In this document: one piece after another, positions 62,330-64,000 of the stretch
Position numbering within the stretch: the first letter of the stretch is position 1
Layout: the number at the start of each line of letters is the position of its first letter
Position numbers and translations under genes: made by a program
Notes under the pieces: generated by a model
Database searches by the model: none
What the model saw: the letters and a program-made list of their open reading frames with translations, nothing else
What the model was told of the DNA's origin: nothing
Assembly: GCF_022012415.1 (NCBI RefSeq)
Contig: NZ_JAKLTR010000013.1
Location: forward strand, 175,469-239,468
Direction of reading: 5' to 3'
DNA from: Terrimonas ginsenosidimutans
GTDB taxonomy: Bacteria; Bacteroidota; Bacteroidia; Chitinophagales; Chitinophagaceae
DNA length: 64,000 nucleotides

Positions 62330-63367
62330 TCACGCCCAGGTGCTTCCTTCCGTCTCCAGCTTCGCGATATACTGTTCGATGATCTCTTCGCCGGTGTTGA
62401 GCATGACGGTCATGTCTGCGGGGATAAAGTCGAGCCCGCCGGGGCCTCCGCCGAGCGGGTGATCAGGGCGGATGACGTGAATGTTCAGTGGAAGCTTATC
62501 CTGGAAGGGGTTGGGTGTGCGTGAGGTGGTGAAGTATTCGTCGATATCTTCTTTACTGATGCCGGCTCTTTTCATTTTCCGCTTCACCGATTCGATGTAT
62601 TTGAGTGCTTCATTGTATTGCATGGGAATGACCATATCATTCTTTCCCACATCTTCTGTGAAAATGGAAATGGTCTTTTCAAGTACGCTGTAAATGTCTT
62701 TGTATTCTTTTGTCTCTACTTCTGTTTTTTCTGCGCTGAGAAGAATGGCTACAATCTCTTTCGCGCCATTTTGAATAGCCATTTCAATGCCTGCGTATTC
62801 ACGTACGCCGCCATCGACATACTGGTAGAACTGATCAGGCGCTCCGTTGATCTCTTTATTCACTTTCACCGGAGGCATGAATACCGGCTGGCAGGCAGAG
62901 GCGAGAACGGCCTTTCTGAACTGCAGGGGTGTTTCGACTTTTCTAACGGCGTAATTATCGGAAGGCGCCTGGTCCTGATTGCTGTAGATAACCAGTTCAC
63001 TGGTCTGTAAGCAGGTGGTGGCCAGGAAGACCTGTTTTCCTGATTGCTGCAGTTTGGAATAGAAATCATCTGAATAATGTTTTTTTACAAGCTCCCACAG
63101 GGGATCAACTCCCATGATCGAATTTTCGGAGAGGCGATCGCCGATGTTGAACTTCTGAACTATATCTGTGGTGTTCTGCGTGGTATATAATTCTTCCAGT
63201 TCATCGATCATATTCAATGCAGCGAGTGGTGCGATCAATGAGCCGGTGCTGGTTCCAACAAACATATCAAACGAAGAGTTGGGGTAATTCTTTCTAAGGT
63301 ATTTGATGACGCCTACGGCGAATGCGCCTTTGGAGCCGCCGCCACTGATCACTAATGCTTTGCTCAT
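62330..63367 (-). CDS. Patatin-like phospholipase
   Basis: Ser-Asp dyad lipid acyl hydrolase. The oxyanion loop GGGSKGAF is at residues 9-16, the nucleophile Ser40 in GTSTG, and Asp185 in the DGG motif (YVDGG). There is no signal peptide, so it is probably cytosolic or peripheral. The length is 345 aa. It follows a small exported-protein gene after 15 bp on the same strand and is probably co-transcribed with it. Natural substrate unknown. Confidence 0.92.
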   Translation of the reverse strand: MSKALVISGGGSKGAFAVGVIKYLRKNYPNSSFDMFVGTSTGSLIAPLAALNMIDELEELYTTQNTTDIVQKFNIGDRLSENSIMGVDPLWELVKKHYSDDFYSKLQQSGKQVFLATTCLQTSELVIYSNQDQAPSDNYAVRKVETPLQFRKAVLASACQPVFMPPVKVNKEINGAPDQFYQYVDGGVREYAGIEMAIQNGAKEIVAILLSAEKTEVETKEYKDIYSVLEKTISIFTEDVGKNDMVIPMQYNEALKYIESVKRKMKRAGISKEDIDEYFTTSRTPNPFQDKLPLNIHVIRPDHPLGGGPGGLDFIPADMTVMLNTGEEIIEQYIAKLETEGSTWA

Positions 63368-63382
63368 GGTATGTTGGTTAAG

Positions 63383-63901
63383 TTAGTTAAACTCCTGACG
63401 GTCTTTTGCTTTTGTTTTGTTCAGCTTGATCCCGATGGCTGATTGAAACCACCAGCTGTTCAGTTTATAATCGCGATGCGTGGTAATGCCGATCAGCAGT
63501 TTATGCCCGAGCTCTACATAGGGCCCGCCACCAAAGAGCTGTTGTTTATCAGTACCCCATAAATGTTCCAACTGCACATGTATATTACCAAGGCCAAACA
63601 ATTTTGTGCCCAGGGAAGAAAGCTTAAAGGCTGCGGATGGTCCGAAAAGACCACCTAACTTTTTATTATTGTACATCAGCATAGCTGCAGCACCAACGCG
63701 CAGCTTATGAGGGATCACTGCATATTGCGGAGCCAGTCCTAATGCACCTGTATAAATATCCGGGGAATAACTTTTGAAATTGGTGATCATCCCATTGGTG
63801 AGTTTCATTTGTATCTCCCATTCTTTGGGAAACTCCGTATCCTGGGCATGAAGATGTAATGCTGCAAAAAGGCAGCACATTGATAGGACAAGTGTTTTCA
63901 T
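63383..63901 (-). CDS. Small exported protein, possibly an outer-membrane barrel
   Basis: A 172-aa protein with a signal peptide (MKTLVLSMCCLFAALHLHAQ) and then alternating polar/hydrophobic segments with many Gly and aromatic residues (LRVGAAAMLMYNNKK, NIHVQLEHLWGTD, GGGPYVELGHKLLIGITTH), which suggest an eight-stranded barrel. It is the first gene of a probable two-gene unit with the patatin gene. No family recognised. The start codon lies at the edge of a 9-bp dyad (63901-63928). Confidence 0.7.
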   Translation of the reverse strand: MKTLVLSMCCLFAALHLHAQDTEFPKEWEIQMKLTNGMITNFKSYSPDIYTGALGLAPQYAVIPHKLRVGAAAMLMYNNKKLGGLFGPSAAFKLSSLGTKLFGLGNIHVQLEHLWGTDKQQLFGGGPYVELGHKLLIGITTHRDYKLNSWWFQSAIGIKLNKTKAKDRQEFN

Positions 63902-63956
63902 GTTAGCTTTTGTATGGTGAAGCTAACAAGCTATTGCATTAAAAAAAATACCACAA
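63901..63956 (-). promoter_or_regulatory. Candidate promoter with a dyad over the transcript start
   Basis: On the minus strand TTG (63956-63954), a 20-nt spacer and TAGCTTGT (63933-63926) resemble TTTG / TAnnTTTG. The perfect dyad TGTTAGCTT-N10-AAGCTAACA (63901-63928) spans the end of the -7 box, the predicted start and the whole short leader up to the ATG. Confidence 0.4.
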
Positions 63957-64000
63957 TGTGGTTAGTGGGAATGGGTGAGTGGATGATCGTGGATCGTTGA

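Overview
The window looks like a chromosomal piece of a Bacteroidota member, most likely of the Chitinophagaceae/Chitinophagales. The evidence is the Bacteroidota-type dcw gene order, a C-terminal T9SS sorting domain, a FadN-type two-domain beta-oxidation protein, DUF4293 and DUF6427 proteins, OxyR, promoter-like TAnnTTTG boxes, and the near absence of Shine-Dalgarno sequences. No rRNA, tRNA, CRISPR array, transposase, integrase or phage gene was seen.

Layout. 1-14492: division and cell-wall cluster on the plus strand: ftsI (3' part only; the window opens inside the SxN motif), murE, mraY, murD, ftsW, murG, murC, ftsQ, ftsA, ftsZ, followed by an intrinsic terminator. 14615-15566: gene-free. 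15567-33526: mostly minus strand: ABC exporter pair, DUF6159 protein, GH43 enzyme, (plus) TIGR01777 epimerase, a catalytic/inactive M16 peptidase pair, a metzincin, FadN, a 1284-residue AsmA-like protein, a YbjN-like protein and MetG. 33828-36840: two translationally coupled LD-carboxypeptidases and OxyR. 36948-43266 (minus): two BEM46-like hydrolases, a Dabb protein, a TPR-type lipoprotein and Kup. 43633-49938 (plus): a Tyr-rich exported protein, DUF6427, PurQ, and a DsbD-alpha-like protein with DsbD. 50686-63901: ECF sigma factor, UvrA, a T9SS protein, DUF4293, GlyA, a sugar nucleotidyltransferase, a FabK/nitronate monooxygenase, a CnaB-fold protein, a coiled-coil protein, a patatin and a small exported protein.

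The most unusual content is intergenic. At least seven sequence families share one design: each arm is built from degenerate short units of constant length (7, 8 or about 9 nt), and in most copies the array faces its own inverted copy across a core. I call them A (octamer GTTTAANN), B (A/T shell, TTTTTACTTTT type), C (nonamer CGCAAAGGN), D (GCGGCGGAC units), E (nonamer AGGTTYNNN), F (heptamer ATCGGCC) and G (heptamer GTTNCCC). They often nest concentrically, together with non-periodic modules M1 (CCCCCTCTAAATCTCC), M2 (CTAAACGACATTG) and M3 (AATTTGGGTNACGAT). The clearest case is a four-layer, 480-bp palindrome at 61815-62294. Families C and D appear to share a loop although their arms differ. 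I know of no description of this design, but could not search for one.

Other points: a DsbD whose own alpha-type domain lacks the cysteine pair, next to a separate small protein that carries one; a 19-bp dyad inside the kup promoter; one apparently exported and one cytosolic LD-carboxypeptidase in a coupled pair; and an FtsZ whose C-terminal peptide lies 43 residues before the end.
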